DNA from: Ureibacillus composti
GTDB lineage: Bacteria; Bacillota; Bacilli; Bacillales_A; Planococcaceae
NCBI GenBank assembly: GCA_030348875.1
Contig: JAUCEP010000002.1
Span: forward strand, 136,501 to 200,500
Length of the DNA stretch: 64,000 nt
Direction of reading: 5' to 3'
Position numbers and translations under genes: made by a program. Numbering within the stretch: position 1 is the first letter of the stretch; each line of letters begins with the position of its first letter. Shown piece by piece: positions 26,594 to 35,163 of this stretch. Under the pieces are notes generated by a model, which did no database searches, was not told where the DNA came from, and worked only from the letters and a program-made list of their open reading frames with translations.

Positions 26594-27901
26594 ATGAACA
26601 ATGCAAAAGCGACAACGCTAGGAATTCAACATTTACTTGCTATGTATGCAGGTGCCATACTAGTACCATTAATAATAGGCGGGGAACTTGGGTTTAATTC
26701 TACAGAAATGACGTATTTAGTTGCGATTGACATTATGATGTGTGGTGTTGCAACACTGTTACAAGTAATGCGAGGTAAAATATTCGGGGTCGGTTTACCA
26801 GTAGTATTAGGATGTACATTTACAGCGGTATTTCCAATTATCGCAATTGGTTCTGAGAAAGGGATCGGTGCCATTTACGGAGCAGTTATTGCTTCAGGTA
26901 TAATCGTCATTTTAATCTCAGGTGTGTTCGGAAAATTAGTGAAGTTCTTCCCACCAGTTGTAACGGGATCCGTAGTAACAATTATCGGTATTTCATTAAT
27001 CCCTGTTGCTATCAACAACATGGGTGGTGGTCAAGGTGCTCCCGATTTCGGTTCATCTACTAACATAACATTAGCCATGATTACGTTAATCGTTATTTTA
27101 TTAATCTATCGTTTTACAACAGGATTTACCCGTTCAATTTCGATTTTATTAGGATTGGTCATTAGCACTGTGATTGCTGCATTCCTTGGTAAGGTGGATT
27201 TCAAACCAGTTGCTGATGCCTCTTGGTTCCATATGGTGCAACCGTTCTACTTCGGAACGCCAACTTTTGACCTCGGTGCAATTATTACAATGACTCTTGT
27301 GGCCATGGTTTCATTAGTTGAGTCTTCAGGTGTTTACTTTGCATTAAGCGATATTACAAAACAAAAAATAGATTCAAAGGATTTAGCTCGTGGGTATCGT
27401 TCTGAGGGGCTAGCTTCGATTATCGGTGGGATTTTCAATGCATTCCCTTATACGACGTTCTCTCAAAACGTTGGACTTTTAAAAATGACAGGTGTGAAAG
27501 AACGTAAAGTAATCTTTATTACTGGTGGTATGTTGGTAGCGCTTGGGTTCTTACCAAAAGTAGCAGCTCTAACAACAATCATCCCAACTGCTGTACTTGG
27601 TGGAGCGATGTTAGCCATGTTCGGTATGGTTGTAACGCAAGGAATTACAATGTTAGCACCACAAATTTCACTTTCTCCAGAAAACGCAATGATTGCAGCG
27701 ATTTCAGTTGGACTTGGTGCTGGTGTTGCATTTGTGCCAAATATCTTTGCTGTATTACCACCTAGTCTATCAATTTTAACTTCAAACGGAATTGTATGTG
27801 GTTCAGTAACAGCTATCGTGTTAAACATCGTATTTAATATGATTGGAAAGAAACAAGAAGAACCGGTCCACAAGACACAAGCAGTAAGCGCAGAATCTTA
27901 G
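26594..27901 (+). CDS. pbuX: Xanthine permease (NCS2/NAT family)
   Basis: A 435-residue membrane permease of the nucleobase:cation symporter-2 family with about fourteen helices. MQHLLAMYAG-like start (GIQHLLAMYAGAILVPLIIG), ALSDITKQKIDSKDLARGYR, and the NAT signature region SQNVGLLKMTGVKERKV are seen. It lies 98 bases after xpt with its own AAGGGGGAT site. Position and family agree on uptake of xanthine for the Xpt enzyme. A dispersed 34-base element touches its stop codon and a strong terminator follows. Confidence 0.95.
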   Translation: MNNAKATTLGIQHLLAMYAGAILVPLIIGGELGFNSTEMTYLVAIDIMMCGVATLLQVMRGKIFGVGLPVVLGCTFTAVFPIIAIGSEKGIGAIYGAVIASGIIVILISGVFGKLVKFFPPVVTGSVVTIIGISLIPVAINNMGGGQGAPDFGSSTNITLAMITLIVILLIYRFTTGFTRSISILLGLVISTVIAAFLGKVDFKPVADASWFHMVQPFYFGTPTFDLGAIITMTLVAMVSLVESSGVYFALSDITKQKIDSKDLARGYRSEGLASIIGGIFNAFPYTTFSQNVGLLKMTGVKERKVIFITGGMLVALGFLPKVAALTTIIPTAVLGGAMLAMFGMVVTQGITMLAPQISLSPENAMIAAISVGLGAGVAFVPNIFAVLPPSLSILTSNGIVCGSVTAIVLNIVFNMIGKKQEEPVHKTQAVSAES

Positions 27902-27934
27902 GGACATGAGGGACAGGTACCTCGTCCCGCTTTT
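27901..27934. repeat. Dispersed 34-base repeat element, copy 1
   Basis: The sequence has the pattern GGGACA-NNN-GGGACAGGTACCTCGTCCC-CTTTT and begins at the last base of the pbuX stop codon. It matches the element at 55233-55266 at all but five positions. It contains the palindromic GGGAC/GTCCC arms around AGGTACCT and could form a hairpin. Confidence 0.7.
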
Positions 27935-27981
27935 AATATATTAAATTCAGTGATTTATTACTATACAATACTCAAAACATA

Positions 27982-28030
27982 AAAAGTGTTTCTAAAACTC
28001 AAGGCGGGTTTAGAAACACTTTTTTATTTT
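27982..28030 (+). terminator. Terminator of xpt-pbuX
   Basis: A 15-bp stem, AAAAGTGTTTCTAAA with TTTAGAAACACTTTT, and a 12-base loop, followed by TTATTTTT. Confidence 0.85.
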
Positions 28031-28143
28031 TGCCATGCTAATTTCCTTAAGTGCATTTTGAGCGGAGTTCATTGTTCAAAACCCCAATTCAAATTAGTTA
28101 AGCTATAATAATATGTTCGTTACCAAGTCTGTATGGGTCATTT

Positions 28144-28167
28144 CACTTTAACGCTTTAACGCTTTAA
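28144..28167. repeat. Short tandem repeat of CTTTAACG
   Basis: Three near-perfect copies of an 8-base unit (CTTTAACG, CTTTAACG, CTTTAACA) span the stop codon of the minus-strand sugar kinase gene. Slippage here would change only the last residue or the end of the protein. Confidence 0.6.
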
Positions 28168-29106
28168 CACTTCGTCCAACGTTGGTAAAGATTCGATGGC
28201 GCCCATTTTTTCGCAAACTATGGCACCTACTTTATTGCTGAATTGAATAATGTCTTTCCATTGCGATAAGGTCGCATTATGTGGATTTGACAGTGAACTT
28301 AATTGTAATAGGGCAGCACCGACAAAAGCATCCCCAGCACCGGTTGAATCAATAGCTTTAATTGAAATGCTTTCTATTAATAATGTATGTTCTCTATTTG
28401 AGAAATACGTCCCGTTTTTACTTAAAGTAACTGCAATGAACTTAGCACCTACTAAATGAAGCTGTGTAGTTGCCTTATTCAAATCTGATTCGTTTGTTAA
28501 TAACATTAATTCCTCTTCACTAACTTTAAGAAAGTCACAATAAGCAATGCATTGTAATGTAAGCTCTACGAAGTCTCTCTCTTTTCCTTTCCATAAATCA
28601 GAACGGAAATTTGGATCGAAGGAAATAAAACAATTTTTTTGCTTTGCCACTTTTAGTACTTCAAAATATGTATGTTGGAAAGTACCCGGTAATAAGGCGG
28701 TAGCTGAACCGAAATGAACCATCTTTATAGTATCTAGGGTTTCTAGAGGGAATTCGTCTATTGCTAAATAAGCATCAGCCCCTCGATTAAATACAAAATC
28801 TCTTTGACCATCTTCCGTTAATGAAACAAATGCAAGAGTGGTCGCATGTGTTGGGTCTTTCACTAGAAAATTTGTATTTACGCCTACATCTTTTAATGTA
28901 GTTTCTAGAAAGTCTCCAAACGGATCAGCTCCTACTTTTCCGCTAAAATAAGCAGATCCGCCAAGTCGAGAGATGGTAGCACAGACATTTGCAGGTGCTC
29001 CCCCTGCTTTTTTCGTAAAGGATTGACCATCTTTCAAAGTAGTATTGACTTCGTTGCAGAAAAAATCTATTAAAAGTTCGCCAATACATAAAATGGGTAC
29101 ATTCAT
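28156..29106 (-). CDS. PfkB family sugar kinase, fructokinase-like
   Basis: A 316-residue ribokinase-fold enzyme. The N-terminal signature AGGAPANVCATISRLGG (about residues 34-50) and the C-terminal signature DSTGAGDAFVGAALL (about 254-268, with the catalytic aspartate of GAGD) are both intact. Among PfkB enzymes, the VGADPFGDFL and FDPNFRSDLW segments fit fructokinases best, which phosphorylate fructose at C6. No transporter or regulator for sugar is next to it, so the substrate is not confirmed by context. An AGGAACGAT-type weak ribosome site precedes the ATG. Confidence 0.85.
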   Translation of the reverse strand: MNVPILCIGELLIDFFCNEVNTTLKDGQSFTKKAGGAPANVCATISRLGGSAYFSGKVGADPFGDFLETTLKDVGVNTNFLVKDPTHATTLAFVSLTEDGQRDFVFNRGADAYLAIDEFPLETLDTIKMVHFGSATALLPGTFQHTYFEVLKVAKQKNCFISFDPNFRSDLWKGKERDFVELTLQCIAYCDFLKVSEEELMLLTNESDLNKATTQLHLVGAKFIAVTLSKNGTYFSNREHTLLIESISIKAIDSTGAGDAFVGAALLQLSSLSNPHNATLSQWKDIIQFSNKVGAIVCEKMGAIESLPTLDEVLKR

Positions 29107-29162
29107 GCTAATCGTTCCTTTCTTTATTTGTATTCATTATACAATGCTTTAAAAGTCATAAA

Positions 29163-29192
29163 AAAATGCCCGTTTTAGAAACGGACATTTTA
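29163..29192 (-). terminator. Terminator of fumC
   Basis: AAAATGTCCGTTT pairs with AAACGGGCATTTT around a 3-base loop. Read on the minus strand it runs into TTTTTTATG, 40 bases past the fumC stop. Confidence 0.8.
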
Positions 29193-29232
29193 AGTGTGTA
29201 GTTCAGTGTTTCTAATGTAGTCCTGAAGATAC

Positions 29233-30624
29233 CTACTCTGCATTTGGATAAATCATTGTTTTTGGATCAACGTATTGGTCAAACTGTTCTTCTGTAAGTA
29301 ATCCCGATGCAATAGCAGCCTCTTTCAGGGTTGTTCCTTCTTTATGTGCTTTTTTTGCGATCTTCGCAGCATTTTCATAACCGATATGTGGGTTTAATGC
29401 GGTTACGAGCATCAATGAATTTTTTAAGTTTTGTTCAAGTACTTCTGTATTCGGCTCAATACCAATAGCGCAATGATCATTGAATGATTTCATTGCATCT
29501 CCAAGAAGACGAGCAGATTGAAGGAAGTTATAGATAATGACTGGTTTAAATACATTCAGCTCGAAATTTCCTTGGCTTGCTGCGAAAGCAATTGTCGCAT
29601 CGTTTCCAACCACCTGCGTGACTACCATTGTCATGGCTTCACTTTGGGTTGGGTTCACTTTTCCTGGCATGATGGAACTTCCCGGTTCATTTTCTGGAAT
29701 CGTAATTTCACCAATTCCACTTCGAGGACCACTTGCTAACCAGCGTACGTCATTAGCGATTTTCATTAAGTCTGCTGCTAGTGCTTTTAGAGCACCGTGA
29801 GCTGTAACTATTTCATCATGACTAGTTAAAGCGTGAAATTTATTTTCAGATGAAGCAAATGACTTTCCTGTAATTGTACTAATTTCCTCAGCAACCATGT
29901 CACCAAATTTAGGGTGAGCATTTATGCCGGTACCTACTGCAGTTCCTCCTATTGCTAGATCTTTTAGAAATTGAGTTGTGACTGCAATCATTTTTTCGGA
30001 TTTTACAAGCATGTAATGCCACCCGCTAATTTCTTGACCAAGTGTAAGGGGAGTGGCGTCTTGTAAATGTGTACGGCCAATTTTAATAATATCTTTAAAC
30101 TGATTCGACTTATCTTCTAAAGTTGCTTTTAATTGGTGAAGTCTCGGTATTAAATAATTCTCGACCATTTCGACTGCAGCGATATGTAAGGCTGTAGGGA
30201 ATGTGTCATTTGAGCTTTGGGACTTGTTTACATCATCGTTTGGATGAACTCGTTCAGATGAATTTTGTTGTTCTAAAAGTTGGTTAGCACGATGAGCAAT
30301 TACTTCGTTTACGTTCATATTTGTTTGCGTACCACTTCCTGTTTGCCACACGACTAGAGGGAAGTGTTCATCCCATTTACCAGCAAGAATTTCATCTGCT
30401 GCGGCCACAATCACATCTGCTTTTTCGGATGATAATTTATTGAGTTTTTTATTCGTAATTGCTGCTGCTTTTTTTAGGATTGTTAATCCACGAATTACTT
30501 CCATCGGCATTGTTTCATGTCCAATTTGGAAATTTTCTTTACTTCGTTGCGTTTGCGCACCCCAGATTTTATCGGTAGGAACACGAACCTCTCCCAGAGT
30601 ATCTTTTTCAATACGGTAGTCCAT
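29233..30624 (-). CDS. fumC: Class II fumarate hydratase
   Basis: The ATG at 30624 follows AAAGGAGTTGTAGAG and gives 463 residues, the normal length for FumC; the frame extends 14 codons further but without a ribosome site. The fumarase/aspartase signature [11 protein letters not shown] is present at about residue 315, together with [14 protein letters not shown] and [16 protein letters not shown] substrate-binding segments. It interconverts fumarate and malate in the TCA cycle, in the cytoplasm, without an iron-sulfur cluster. It is a single gene with its own terminator. Confidence 0.97.
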   Translation of the reverse strand: MDYRIEKDTLGEVRVPTDKIWGAQTQRSKENFQIGHETMPMEVIRGLTILKKAAAITNKKLNKLSSEKADVIVAAADEILAGKWDEHFPLVVWQTGSGTQTNMNVNEVIAHRANQLLEQQNSSERVHPNDDVNKSQSSNDTFPTALHIAAVEMVENYLIPRLHQLKATLEDKSNQFKDIIKIGRTHLQDATPLTLGQEISGWHYMLVKSEKMIAVTTQFLKDLAIGGTAVGTGINAHPKFGDMVAEEISTITGKSFASSENKFHALTSHDEIVTAHGALKALAADLMKIANDVRWLASGPRSGIGEITIPENEPGSSIMPGKVNPTQSEAMTMVVTQVVGNDATIAFAASQGNFELNVFKPVIIYNFLQSARLLGDAMKSFNDHCAIGIEPNTEVLEQNLKNSLMLVTALNPHIGYENAAKIAKKAHKEGTTLKEAAIASGLLTEEQFDQYVDPKTMIYPNAE

Positions 30625-30821
30625 CTCTACAACTCCTTTGTGTCTGTATAGGCTAATTATACCCACCAGTAAAAATTATAGTATGACATTGCCTTTGTTT
30701 ATTCGTAAAAGCTGATTTTAGTCATTATTAAAATTAATAAATTTTAGCTTTTAAAGTATAAAGAAAATGGATTATTACAATGAACCAACGCTTTAATGAA
30801 ATATGAAAAAATAACCATTGC

Positions 30822-30835
30822 ATTCCTAGTGGAAT
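30822..30835. promoter_or_regulatory. Inverted repeat upstream of the thiosulfate-uptake pair
   Basis: ATTCC-TAGT-GGAAT, about 57 bases before the yeeE-type start. It is a candidate operator for a sulfur-responsive regulator, but no binding protein can be named from this alone. Confidence 0.35.
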
Positions 30836-30891
30836 ACAAGGTATTATATTCTTACCGTTTTTTATAAGAATTTAAAAAGGAAGTGAAAATT

Positions 30892-31965
30892 TTGATATAT
30901 ATGATTATGACTGGATTACTTTGTGGAGCGTTATTAGGCTTTGTCATGCAAAGAGGTCGTTTCTGTTTAACTGGTGGCTTCCGCGATATGTATTTGGCGA
31001 AGGATAACCGTATGTTTTATGCGTTACTAATAGCGATTGCAGTTCAAAGTGTCGGTGTGTTTTTACTTATAGATTTAGGTGTATTTGAGTATTCTGCTGG
31101 TGCATTACCTATTCTGTCAGTGATTGTTGGTTCTTTTATTTTTGGAATTGGAATCATTTTAGCAGGGGGTTGTGCAACAGGTACTTGGTATCGTGCAGGA
31201 GAGGGCTTAATTGGTAGTTGGATTGCATTAGCTGGGTATATGTTAATGAGCACAATGATGCGTACAGGTGTATTTGGACCATTAAACCAACAAATGCAAA
31301 CAAGTTCTGTACTACCAACAAATTCAATAGCAGAAACATTTGGAATTAATCACTGGTTTATTATAATTCCTTTTGTTGCTGTTGTACTATTTATCATTTA
31401 TAAACAATTAACAAAACCGAAAGTAGCTATTCCTAAATTAAAAGCTAAGCATACAGGTTTAGCACATATATTATTCGAAAAGCGTTGGCATCCATTTGTA
31501 ACGGCAACTTTGATTGGAATGATTGCGTTAATTGCATGGCCATTAAGTGCTGCAACTGGTCGAGTTTTTGGATTAGGAATTACAACGCCATCAGCTAATA
31601 TTCTTCAGTATTTAACAACAGGCGATCAAAGCTTCTTAAACTGGGGTGTATTTTTAGTAGTTGGTATTTTTAGTGGCTCATTGATCGCAGCAAAAGCAAG
31701 CAAAGAGTTTCGTTTCAGAATGCCGGATGTGAAAACTGGAATTAATAGTTTTATTGGTGGTAATTTGATGGGATTTGGTGCGACACTTGCAGGAGGCTGT
31801 TCAATCGGAAATGGTTTGGTAATGACTGCAATGATGACTTGGCAAGGTTGGATAGGGCTAGTGTTTATGATCTTAGGTACATGGACAGCATCTTATTTTG
31901 TTTTTGTTCGACCACGACAAAAAGCAAAAGCTGCAAAACTAAAACAAGAAGTAACAACTGCTTAA
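30892..31965 (+). CDS. YeeE/YedE (TsuA-type) thiosulfate transporter
   Basis: About 357 residues from TTG 30892; AAGGAAGTG is 6 bases upstream, so an earlier in-frame GTG at 30883 is too close to it. The protein is polytopic and has the two family half-signatures GIILAGGCATGTWYRAGEG and GFGATLAGGCSIGNGLVMT, each with the GGC cysteine used for thiosulfate relay in TsuA. The N-terminus LCGALLGFVMQRGRFCLTGG is also typical. It is followed 21 bases later by a TusA gene, the usual YeeE-YeeD pair for thiosulfate uptake. Confidence 0.92.
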   Translation: MIYMIMTGLLCGALLGFVMQRGRFCLTGGFRDMYLAKDNRMFYALLIAIAVQSVGVFLLIDLGVFEYSAGALPILSVIVGSFIFGIGIILAGGCATGTWYRAGEGLIGSWIALAGYMLMSTMMRTGVFGPLNQQMQTSSVLPTNSIAETFGINHWFIIIPFVAVVLFIIYKQLTKPKVAIPKLKAKHTGLAHILFEKRWHPFVTATLIGMIALIAWPLSAATGRVFGLGITTPSANILQYLTTGDQSFLNWGVFLVVGIFSGSLIAAKASKEFRFRMPDVKTGINSFIGGNLMGFGATLAGGCSIGNGLVMTAMMTWQGWIGLVFMILGTWTASYFVFVRPRQKAKAAKLKQEVTTA

Positions 31966-31986
31966 TAGATCTGGGAGGAATTTAAA

Positions 31987-32211
31987 ATGCAAAAGAAATT
32001 AGAAGTATTAGGAATGGTATGTCCATTTCCGTTAATTGAAGCACAACAGGCAATAGAAGAATTAAATTCAGGCGACGAATTAGTTGTTGAATTTGATTGT
32101 ACACAAGGGACAGAATCAATTCCGCGTTGGGCTGCAGAAGCTGGTCATACCGTAACAGAGTTCGAACAAACAGACGAAGCGGCATGGACAATTACTATTC
32201 GAAAAAAATAA
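31987..32211 (+). CDS. TusA/YeeD family sulfur-carrier protein
   Basis: A 74-residue SirA/TusA-fold protein. Cys12 in LGMVCPFPLIEA is the sulfur-accepting cysteine of the CPxP motif. A strong GGGAGGAATTTAAA site precedes ATG 31987. Its position directly after the YeeE-type transporter suggests it accepts or drives thiosulfate sulfur entry, as for E. coli YeeD, and hands it to sulfur assimilation. Confidence 0.93.
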   Translation: MQKKLEVLGMVCPFPLIEAQQAIEELNSGDELVVEFDCTQGTESIPRWAAEAGHTVTEFEQTDEAAWTITIRKK

Positions 32212-32222
32212 GAAAATTATTA

Positions 32223-32281
32223 AACACCGCTTGTGCGTTAAGCAAAATAGACTTTGCTTACCAACAAGCGGTGTTTTTTTA
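32223..32281 (+). terminator. Terminator of the thiosulfate-uptake operon
   Basis: A long two-part hairpin: ACACCGCTTGT with ACAAGCGGTGT outside, and TTAAGCAAA with TTTGCTTA inside, followed by TTTTTTT. Confidence 0.85.
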
Positions 32282-32312
32282 CGGTATTCACCTTAGGTTT
32301 CACCTCTAGTTA

Positions 32313-32621
32313 TTAAATGATTTTTACGTAAAAATCTTGTCCGTTATAAAAACGGTCTAAGTCGTTTTTAAGTTGTTCATAGTAGTTTTTAATTGATTTG
32401 GCTAAACCTGAGTGACCATTTAGGTATGTTCCTTGTTTAATTTGTTTTCCGGGGTTATGAAAATCAAAGTACAATTTTATTTCCGGACACATATTTTCTA
32501 GAATGCTTTGGAAGTCCTGTAGAGGAATATGAAGACCTTTTGTATAGCGACATTCTCTTCTGTACGTATCGTGTGAAACATTAATTGGTGTTGACTCCAC
32601 TACCATTTTCAAGTTGCTCAT
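32313..32621 (-). CDS. Small uncharacterised protein
   Basis: Three in-frame ATGs lie close together; ATG 32621 is chosen because AAGGAG sits 9 bases before it, while the earlier ones are too near. The 102-residue product is soluble, mixed-charge, with aromatic residues (LYFDFHNPGKQIKQGTYLNG in the centre) and no motif, signal peptide or membrane helix that I recognise. It lies downstream of ypsA in the same direction, separated by about 185 bases of AT-rich DNA, so joint transcription is possible but not shown. Confidence 0.65.
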   Translation of the reverse strand: MSNLKMVVESTPINVSHDTYRRECRYTKGLHIPLQDFQSILENMCPEIKLYFDFHNPGKQIKQGTYLNGHSGLAKSIKNYYEQLKNDLDRFYNGQDFYVKII

Positions 32622-32805
32622 AAACATCATCTCCTTATGTTAGTGTTAGGTACAATGACCATTTGATATATTATAACAAAAGAATTGTTAAAAGTCAGAA
32701 AATTTAGTAAATATTTTGTAAATATTTTTAAAAAATTTTTTTGCTTGGCTATTTTGGATCGAAGAAGTTGCGACAGGTACAGTAACTGCAAAAAGTATTT
32801 AATTA

Positions 32806-33363
32806 TTATTCCCAGGTATCTCTTTGTAGCTCTTCTGCGACAACTTGTAAATCATATGCGTTAATTTTCATAATTTCATAATTATGTTGATCAGCGTATT
32901 TTTCGGCTGTGCGTAGTACGTATTTAGGGGAGCCCTCGTTTTCTTCATCATATACGAGTAAGATAGCGTCGGTATTTTGGATAATAAATTTATCTTTTTC
33001 GATAAACTGCCAAGGTGCTTCGTAAGGGCGCTTAGTAACACTTGTCACAAAGTCTGCTTGAGATTTAATAAGATAATAGGTCTGTTGCTTTTGTTCATTC
33101 CAATTCTTTTCTTGATCAAGGAAAGGTGTAATAATTGAATACTTTAGATTAGGATATTCACGCTTCAGCTCTATAACCACTTCAGCTGCCCATGTTTCAA
33201 CCCCTAATTGTCCGCTTATAACAATCCACTCAAGTCCATCATCTAAAAGTGCGCGGAATTCGTTTTCTAATGCCTTTTTAATGATAGGGATTCCGGGGTG
33301 ACTATTATTGAAAATACCTAATTCATGTGGTTTATATCCTGTTACAAAAATAGTTTGAATCAT
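32806..33363 (-). CDS. ypsA: YpsA family (DUF1273, SLOG superfamily) protein
   Basis: A 185-residue Rossmann-like protein. VTGYKPHELGIF at the start, WIVISGQLGVETWAAEVV (glycine-rich nucleotide-binding loop, about residues 45-63) and the ending ILLVYDEENEGSPKYVLRTA are diagnostic of YpsA/UPF0398. In B. subtilis and S. aureus YpsA influences cell division and pairs with gpsB; no gpsB gene is adjacent here. The ligand is thought to be a nucleotide-type molecule, from family knowledge. Confidence 0.92.
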   Translation of the reverse strand: MIQTIFVTGYKPHELGIFNNSHPGIPIIKKALENEFRALLDDGLEWIVISGQLGVETWAAEVVIELKREYPNLKYSIITPFLDQEKNWNEQKQQTYYLIKSQADFVTSVTKRPYEAPWQFIEKDKFIIQNTDAILLVYDEENEGSPKYVLRTAEKYADQHNYEIMKINAYDLQVVAEELQRDTWE

Positions 33364-33589
33364 TGTCTAACTCCTTTGACAAGTATTGTATGTTAACTAT
33401 AACTTTTTCAGAACAGAAAAATCCACGGAGAGAAGTGATTCTTCTAGTAGGAGGATAAGGATACTACCTTAGTAAATGCTCATAATGGAGAGGGGGGATT
33501 CCAAATACCAGATAACAGTGCTCATAAAGCAAGTAAACTTGCTATAACCCCTAGCACTCACTCTGCCCATGCTAAAAAAGGTAAAAAAA
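33364..33589. other. Intergenic region, no clear gene
   Basis: Between ypsA and the rocD terminator. A plus-strand frame from about 33450 to 33618 is open and ends in KKAIQFAKRE, but it has no usable start codon. Nothing firm is seen. Confidence 0.4.
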
Positions 33590-33642
33590 AGGCTATTCAA
33601 TTTGCCAAGAGGGAGTAATGGCAAACTGAATAACCTCAAAAT
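33590..33642 (-). terminator. Terminator of rocD
   Basis: GGTTATTCAGTTTGCCA pairs with TGGCAAATTGAATAGCC with two mismatches; on the minus strand this is followed by a run of eight T. Confidence 0.8.
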
Positions 33643-33692
33643 TATATAAATAGGTTTAAATAAGCTTTAAATTCAACGTGTCTTAAGATTAA

Positions 33693-34898
33693 TTAAGCTT
33701 CAAAAACAGATTTGATTTTTTCTAATGCCCAATCAAGCTCTTCCTTAGAGATAATTAATGGAGGAGCAAAACGAATAACAAAGTCATGTGTTTCTTTACA
33801 TAATAGTCCTAATCCCATTAATTGTTCACAATACTTACGAGCTGGTTCATTTAATTCAACACCGATGAATAGACCTCTACCACGAACTTCTTTAATAGAT
33901 GGGTGGTTAATTGAACGCAATTGCTCTTGGAAGTATTCACCTAATTCAAGAGAACGTTCAGTTAGGTTTTCATCTTCTAACACTTCAAGTGAAGCTAATG
34001 AAACAGCACAAGCAAGTGGGTTACCACCGAAAGTAGAACCGTGAGAACCTGGGTTTAAGACACCAAGGATATCATTGTTAGCTACTACTGCAGAAATTGG
34101 GAATACGCCACCACCAAGTGCTTTACCAAGGATGATCACATCAGGTGTTACATTCTCCCATTGATGAGCAAACATTTTTCCAGTACGTGCTAAACCAGTT
34201 TGAATTTCATCAGTAATGAATAGAACATTGTTTTCTTTACAAATTTGTTCAGCTGCTTTTAAGAATCCTTCATCCGGAATAACAATTCCAGCTTCACCTT
34301 GAATTGGTTCTACGATGAATGCAGCAGTATTAGGCGTAATGGCTTCTCTTAAAGCTTGCGCATCACCGTAAGGAATTAATTTGAAACCAGGTAAAATTGG
34401 TCCAAACCCTCGTTGATACTCTTTTTCAGAAGATAAAGAAACAGCGCCCATTGTACGTCCATGGAAATTCCCATTACAGCCAATGATTTCAGCTTTATTA
34501 TCCTCAACGCCTTTTACTTCGTATGCCCAACGACGTGCCACTTTGATTGCAGATTCAACAGCTTCGGCACCAGTATTCATAGGTAATACCATGTTTTTTC
34601 CTGTCATTTGTGTTAATTTTTCATACCATGGACCAAGTTGGTCATTGTGGAATGCTCGAGATGTTAAAGTAACTTTATCTGCTTGATCTTTTAAAGCTTG
34701 AATAATTTTTGGATGACGGTGACCTTGATTAAGTGCAGAATACGCAGAAAGCATATCCATATATTTGTTACCTTCTGGATCATAAACCCAAACACCTTCA
34801 CCACGTTCAACTACGATTGGTAGTGGATGATAGTTATGCGCACCAAAAGTTTCTGTTTTTTCAATTACCTTAGCTGTTTTTGTATTAGTCTTAGTCAT
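33693..34898 (-). CDS. rocD: Ornithine aminotransferase
   Basis: A 401-residue class III aminotransferase. The PLP lysine is Lys259 in [36 protein letters not shown] and [15 protein letters not shown] are the cofactor-binding segments, and overall similarity is to RocD rather than acetylornithine transaminase. It converts ornithine plus 2-oxoglutarate to glutamate semialdehyde and glutamate in arginine catabolism. ATG 34898 follows AAGGAGG. A sigma-54 promoter and two RocR-type sites lie upstream and the activator gene rocR is divergent. Confidence 0.96.
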   Translation of the reverse strand: MTKTNTKTAKVIEKTETFGAHNYHPLPIVVERGEGVWVYDPEGNKYMDMLSAYSALNQGHRHPKIIQALKDQADKVTLTSRAFHNDQLGPWYEKLTQMTGKNMVLPMNTGAEAVESAIKVARRWAYEVKGVEDNKAEIIGCNGNFHGRTMGAVSLSSEKEYQRGFGPILPGFKLIPYGDAQALREAITPNTAAFIVEPIQGEAGIVIPDEGFLKAAEQICKENNVLFITDEIQTGLARTGKMFAHQWENVTPDVIILGKALGGGVFPISAVVANNDILGVLNPGSHGSTFGGNPLACAVSLASLEVLEDENLTERSLELGEYFQEQLRSINHPSIKEVRGRGLFIGVELNEPARKYCEQLMGLGLLCKETHDFVIRFAPPLIISKEELDWALEKIKSVFEA

Positions 34899-35022
34899 AG
34901 TAAATTCCTCCTTAGTATTCCATTCATAAGCGACTTACTTTTACAGTGTATGACGCAAGTCTTCTCACAATATAGTTTCACCTCATCTAATGAAGAGCAA
35001 CTTTCTTACTCACTATTATATA

Positions 35023-35038
35023 AGCAATTTATATGCCA
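35023..35038 (-). promoter_or_regulatory. Sigma-54 (-24/-12) promoter of rocD
   Basis: On the minus strand the sequence reads TGGCAT-ATAAA-TTGCT, an almost exact match to TGGCAC-N5-TTGCA/T with correct spacing. It is 125 bases before the rocD start. The sigma-54 gene and its RocR activator are both nearby. Confidence 0.88.
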
Positions 35039-35076
35039 ACTTTTAAACGTGGTTAAATGAATGATTGTACATATAA

Positions 35077-35093
35077 CGCAAAATAAGTTTGCG
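35077..35093. promoter_or_regulatory. Palindromic RocR-type upstream activating site 1
   Basis: CGCAAA-ATAAG-TTTGCG is a perfect inverted repeat, about 40 bases upstream of the rocD -24 element. The pattern resembles the RocR activating sequences of B. subtilis. Confidence 0.75.
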
Positions 35094-35120
35094 CAAAATT
35101 TTTTAAATTCCCACTGTTTA

Positions 35121-35135
35121 GCAAAAAAATTTTGC
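35121..35135. promoter_or_regulatory. Palindromic RocR-type upstream activating site 2
   Basis: GCAAAA-AAA-TTTTGC is a second perfect inverted repeat, 44 bases from the centre of the first (about four helical turns). It lies 29 bases before the rocR start codon, so bound RocR could also repress its own gene. Confidence 0.72.
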
Positions 35136-35163
35136 GGTATGATAGCGATAGAGGTGATGATAT

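Noticed and set aside
33450..33618. Plus-strand frame ending in KKAIQFAKRE before rocD
   Set aside because: It reads well at its end but has no start codon or ribosome site, and its last part is the rocD terminator hairpin.
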